Origin: AG1 sp035559775
Lineage (GTDB): Archaea; Thermoproteota; Thermoprotei_A; Sulfolobales; AG1
Direction of reading: 5' to 3'
Assembly: GCA_035559775.1 (NCBI GenBank)
Contig: DATMAU010000048.1
Location: forward strand, 1-7,734
Length of the DNA stretch: 7,734 nt
A program made the translations under genes and the position numbers. The stretch's first letter is position 1, and each line of letters opens with the position of its first letter. The notes under the pieces were generated by a model. It ran no database searches. It saw only the letters and a program-made list of their open reading frames with translations, and had not been told where the DNA came from. Below are positions 5,146-7,734 of the stretch, one piece after another.

Positions 5146-6291
5146 TTGAAGAACCTGAAGATCTACTCGATTCTAAATAACCTTGCTAACGGGCTTGGCA
5201 ATCCTTTCGTAGGCTTTTTCGCAGTATCTTCAGGGCTTTCTGTGTACTTCGTATCGTTAATATCGTCCGCATCAACAGCGCTTCCAGGCGTCTCTCAGAT
5301 AGCTATTCTGAGGCTTAGGTCGAATCCAAAGGCTCTTGCCATTATGGGCACGCTGTTATCAGGCATCCTCTGGATCCTTGCAGGGGTAGCAGCAGCCCTC
5401 GGCCCTCTCTTTGTAGGTCTTTACCTCACAACACAGTTGACAGCCGGAATAGCTTCCCTCGGATGGGCCCTTATCCTTGAGAGGATCAGTCGTGGTAGGA
5501 GAGGTATGGAGCTTGCGAGGTATTCTTTCTACGCTAACATAGGCTCACTTACAGCCACGTTGTTGACCGGATATGTAGTTGGTAAGGATCTGAGCAATAT
5601 GGGTTATTTCTTCACAGCATCCGGTGCTCTTATGATCCTGAGCTCTCTATCCCTACTAAGCTATAAACATGAAGAGGAATATAGGGAATCGAGTACAACG
5701 GGAACCAGCACCGCTAGGATTATAACAAACATAAAAGTCCTCAGAACATTCTATCTAGTCAATGCATCATACATGGTGGTTATGTCCCTAGCATGGCCGC
5801 TCTTCCCCCTCGCTCAGGTCTATAAGTTTAAAATGGGGGCTGCCGAGGTTGGGCTTCTAACCGTTATAGCAGGTGTATCAACACTAATACTCCAAAGAAT
5901 CGTTGGTGTGCTTGTGGATCTAAACAGGAAGATGGTGATGTTCTCCGGACGGTTGCTCTTAGCAGTATTCCCCCTAGGCTATGCTCTATCAAACAATGTA
6001 TACGAGCTCTACCTAGTCCAGCTCGTGGCTGGCTATACGAACTCTGCTGTGATAGCGTACACAGCATATATTATGGATCATTCCATCGATAAGAGAAAAG
6101 CACTCTCCCTCTATAGCTTCTTCAACGGGATCGCGACTGTCATAGGTTCTGTGATAGGGGGTGCTCTCTATGCATATATATCGACCCTTGAGGATCCCGT
6201 GAGCTCTATAGATACCCTCATGCTTGCAATCGGCATCATTAGGATATTACTATCAATACCATTCTTATATATAAAAGACACTGCGAAGTAG
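5146..6291 (+). CDS. MFS-like transporter, second type
   Basis: A 381-residue membrane protein with about 10-12 predicted helices and a charged central loop (SYKHEEEYRESSTTGTSTAR, residues 172-191) dividing two halves, the MFS layout. The segment ERISRGRRGMELARY (112-126) stands where MFS proteins carry a basic loop motif. Its sequence is clearly different from that of the transporter at 62-1213, so it is not a recent duplicate. Substrate and direction are unknown; efflux of small molecules is a common role of such archaeal permeases but is not shown. The start is TTG at 5146: a TAG lies two codons earlier and no ATG or GTG occurs in the first helix. A possible TATA element, CCTTATTAGG (5103-5112), would give a leader of about 12 bases. 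It is divergent from gdhA (about 115 bases between starts) and is followed after 16 bases by an unknown membrane protein. Confidence 0.85.
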   Translation: MKNLKIYSILNNLANGLGNPFVGFFAVSSGLSVYFVSLISSASTALPGVSQIAILRLRSNPKALAIMGTLLSGILWILAGVAAALGPLFVGLYLTTQLTAGIASLGWALILERISRGRRGMELARYSFYANIGSLTATLLTGYVVGKDLSNMGYFFTASGALMILSSLSLLSYKHEEEYRESSTTGTSTARIITNIKVLRTFYLVNASYMVVMSLAWPLFPLAQVYKFKMGAAEVGLLTVIAGVSTLILQRIVGVLVDLNRKMVMFSGRLLLAVFPLGYALSNNVYELYLVQLVAGYTNSAVIAYTAYIMDHSIDKRKALSLYSFFNGIATVIGSVIGGALYAYISTLEDPVSSIDTLMLAIGIIRILLSIPFLYIKDTAK

Positions 6292-6307
6292 AGGTAGAAA
6301 ACCTGGT

Positions 6308-6802
6308 ATGTGGAGCTCTAAGAGGGTAGTATCTATATCAGCACCAAGCCTTGTTGCAGCGTTTATAGTGTCTCTCAGCATCAATAACCTAGCCATTATA
6401 CTAGTAATAGTACTGGCGATCCATCTCTTATCCGTATCAATAGGGTTTATAAGGATAAAGCTCCGTCTATGCCCCTTAAATACCATCATAACGTTTAGAG
6501 ACACGGTTATAAAAGATAAATCTCTATTTGTGGAGGCAGATAGAATATACACTTCATCAAGGATCACTTCGACAATATATATAGTGAGGGGCTATGTAGG
6601 TCCAAGAACATTCTTCCTCAACCCATTGCTTCTATGTATATTCACATATTTCAAACCATTATACGTGGGTACTGGAGAGTACTTAGCACTGGGATCTGCA
6701 CCACATTTCATGTATGTTTTAAAATCGAGGATCAATGCCCCTATATCATCAGCGGATGAAGAGGAGGTTATAAAGATTATGGAAGACCTCTGTCACCAAT
6801 GA
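6308..6802 (+). CDS. Membrane-anchored protein of unknown function
   Basis: A 164-residue protein I do not recognise. Residues 11-50 are almost wholly apolar (SLVAAFIVSLS, then LAIILVIVLAIHLLSVSIGF) and could form one long or two short membrane helices. They are followed by a positively charged stretch (IRIKLRL), so the remainder probably faces the cytoplasm by the positive-inside rule. The rest (51-164) looks like a small alpha/beta domain with beta-rich TIITFRDTVIKDKSLFVEA and an acidic C-terminal helix (SADEEEVIKIMEDL). Another apolar patch lies at 102-120 (FFLNPLLLCIFTYFKPLYV). AGAGGTAG (6290-6297 region) is a plausible Shine-Dalgarno about 10 bases before the ATG. The 16-base gap to the transporter upstream implies one operon, so it may be an accessory subunit or regulator of that permease. 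Confidence 0.75.
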   Translation: MWSSKRVVSISAPSLVAAFIVSLSINNLAIILVIVLAIHLLSVSIGFIRIKLRLCPLNTIITFRDTVIKDKSLFVEADRIYTSSRITSTIYIVRGYVGPRTFFLNPLLLCIFTYFKPLYVGTGEYLALGSAPHFMYVLKSRINAPISSADEEEVIKIMEDLCHQ

Positions 6803-6926
6803 TCCGTCTATATTTTATAAAAGGGGCCTTAGCAATAATATTAGGTAGCAGCTACAAACTCGATCATATGTATGTATACCCAAATATAAGGGTTCAAACA
6901 ATATATATTACTGAGCGGTGCACAGA
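6803..6926. other. Spacer between the membrane-protein operon and the oxidoreductase gene
   Basis: This AT-rich gap contains TATTTTATAAAA (about 6811-6822), which may end the upstream transcript or act as a TATA box, and a GTAG-CAG-CTAC mini-hairpin at 6845-6855. The region nearest the next gene holds its promoter. A 27-codon ATG frame at 6868-6951 overlaps the next gene and is probably chance. Confidence 0.45.
6900..6909 (+). promoter_or_regulatory. TATA box of the 2-oxoacid:ferredoxin oxidoreductase gene
   Basis: AATATATATT preceded by the A-rich TCAAAC is a plausible TFB/TATA pair centred 22 bases before the ATG at 6927, giving a leaderless message. Another element, AATATAAG (6883-6890), would start transcription near 6913 and could instead serve the in-frame GTG at 6918. 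Confidence 0.45.
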
Positions 6927-7734
6927 ATGCCCGAGATCGAGGTTATACTAGGAGGCCCGCAGGGGGGAGGTATAGAGACTGCCGCTCAGATCTTCATAAG
7001 GTCTCTTGCAAGGATGGGGCTATATGTTTATGGAAAGAGAGAATATTTCTCCAACATAATGGGTAGGCATAGCTATTTTCAGGTAAGGGCTAGGGATAGG
7101 CCTGTTAGGTCTGTTAAAAGCAGAGTAGATATAGTAGCAGGGCTAGACGCAGAATCTATAGCGACTCATTTCGACGACATAGTCCCCGGCGGTGCGATAG
7201 TCTTTGACCCCACATTCAGCCAGGTTAAAATAGATGCCCTGGGAATGATGGAGAGCGATACAAAAGAGTATGTGAAAGAGAAGCTCAAGGGCAATGGTTA
7301 CGAGCCCAGCGTAAAAGGAGCCCTAATGTATGCTGAGGAGAAGCTAGGAGCAAAGCTCTACCCACTCCCATACCAGAAGATCCTGGCGGAGGCTGCTGAG
7401 AAGCTAAAGGCTGGGAGCCTCTCAGCTGTTCAGAGATTCCTCAACACTGTAGTGTTATCCGCAGTCACAGCCATGATAGGCGTATCGATAGGTGCTTTCA
7501 GAGCAGGTCTTGAGGACGTGTTCGGTGCTAAAAGACCCCAGGTTATCGAGCAGAACCTGGTTGTGGCTGATATAGTTTATAACTATGTTAAGAACAACTT
7601 TAGCGACTCTGATAACAAGCTCGAGGGCTTTGAACCAAGAAAAGAACCAATGGTCATACTAAACGGTAACGAGGCCGTCGCTGTAGGAAAGATCCTTGGG
7701 GGACTTACTTTCCAGACCTACTACCCCATAACAC
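6927..7734 (+). CDS. 2-oxoacid:ferredoxin oxidoreductase alpha subunit, 3'-truncated by window end
   Basis: The first 269 residues of a protein that should be about 600-650 residues long. The N-terminal part is the gamma-type domain fused in archaeal alpha subunits: MPEIEVILGGPQGGGIET (1-18), then VYGKREYFSNIMGRHSYF (34-51), and the DIVAGLDAES...VPGGAIVFDP region (68-95). A linker leads to EPMVILNGNEAVAVG (240-254), the start of the pyrimidine-binding half of the thiamine diphosphate fold. The last residues are YYPIT, the beginning of the conserved YPITP motif, at 266-269, close to its place in the Sulfolobus enzyme. The complex oxidises pyruvate or other 2-oxoacids to the acyl-CoA and reduces ferredoxin in the cytoplasm; the beta subunit gene normally follows. 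The 2-oxoacid preferred cannot be told from this fragment. The ATG at 6927 fits a leaderless start; GTG at 6918 is in frame and adds three residues. Confidence 0.93.
   Translation, partial: MPEIEVILGGPQGGGIETAAQIFIRSLARMGLYVYGKREYFSNIMGRHSYFQVRARDRPVRSVKSRVDIVAGLDAESIATHFDDIVPGGAIVFDPTFSQVKIDALGMMESDTKEYVKEKLKGNGYEPSVKGALMYAEEKLGAKLYPLPYQKILAEAAEKLKAGSLSAVQRFLNTVVLSAVTAMIGVSIGAFRAGLEDVFGAKRPQVIEQNLVVADIVYNYVKNNFSDSDNKLEGFEPRKEPMVILNGNEAVAVGKILGGLTFQTYYPIT

Noticed and set aside
6265..6567. 100-codon minus-strand frame opposite the unknown membrane protein
   Set aside because: The plus-strand frame has an operon position, a ribosome binding site and a plausible membrane anchor; the minus-strand frame has none of these.
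6868..6951. 27-codon ATG frame ending inside the oxidoreductase gene
   Set aside because: It is very short, overlaps the next gene in another frame, and has no ribosome binding site.
1..7734. CRISPR arrays, tRNA or rRNA genes, intact insertion sequences
   Set aside because: No regularly spaced repeats, tRNA T-arm or anticodon patterns, rRNA signatures, or transposase domains were found on either strand.

Overview
The window looks like part of a hyperthermophilic crenarchaeal (Thermoprotei-type) chromosome. It uses AGG/AGA for arginine and ATA for isoleucine heavily. Many genes have an archaeal TATA box 22-30 bases before the start codon, as expected for leaderless or near-leaderless transcripts. 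GTG and TTG starts occur, and the proteins (archaeal glutamate dehydrogenase, ammonia-dependent NAD synthetase, a gamma-alpha fused 2-oxoacid:ferredoxin oxidoreductase subunit) fit that group. The species cannot be named from sequence alone.

Left half, minus strand, reading right to left: gdhA (glutamate dehydrogenase), an intergenic spacer with a T-rich terminator, two palindromes and a TATA box, nadE, a small four-cysteine protein, an HD-domain phosphohydrolase of the YfbR/HDDC2 type, a spacer of about 580 bases, and a 12-helix MFS transporter. GDH interconverts glutamate with 2-oxoglutarate and ammonia, NadE consumes ammonia to finish NAD, and the HD enzyme probably removes phosphate from nucleotides. 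The group therefore leans towards nitrogen, NAD and nucleotide metabolism, although most of the genes appear to have their own promoters.

Right half, plus strand: a second, unrelated MFS-like transporter (TTG start) followed 16 bases later by a small membrane-anchored protein of unknown function, then, after a 124-base spacer, the 5' part of a 2-oxoacid:ferredoxin oxidoreductase alpha subunit. That gene runs off the window just at its conserved YPIT motif.

The most unusual part is the spacer at 1214-1796. It holds a GC island (about 62% G+C over 1361-1470, against 26-38% in the flanks) that can fold with an 8-bp closing stem and internal hairpins, and it has a textbook TATA box on the minus strand at the right distance. 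One minus-strand frame across it gives a 41-codon reading frame that resembles, from memory, the degenerate C-terminal tail of IS605-type TnpB proteins, which overlaps the omega (guide) RNA. No TnpB body is present. My best guess is an orphan structured RNA, perhaps a solo TnpB-derived guide-RNA scaffold; this is inference. Next to it lies a run of further hairpins and a Cys-ending micro-ORF.
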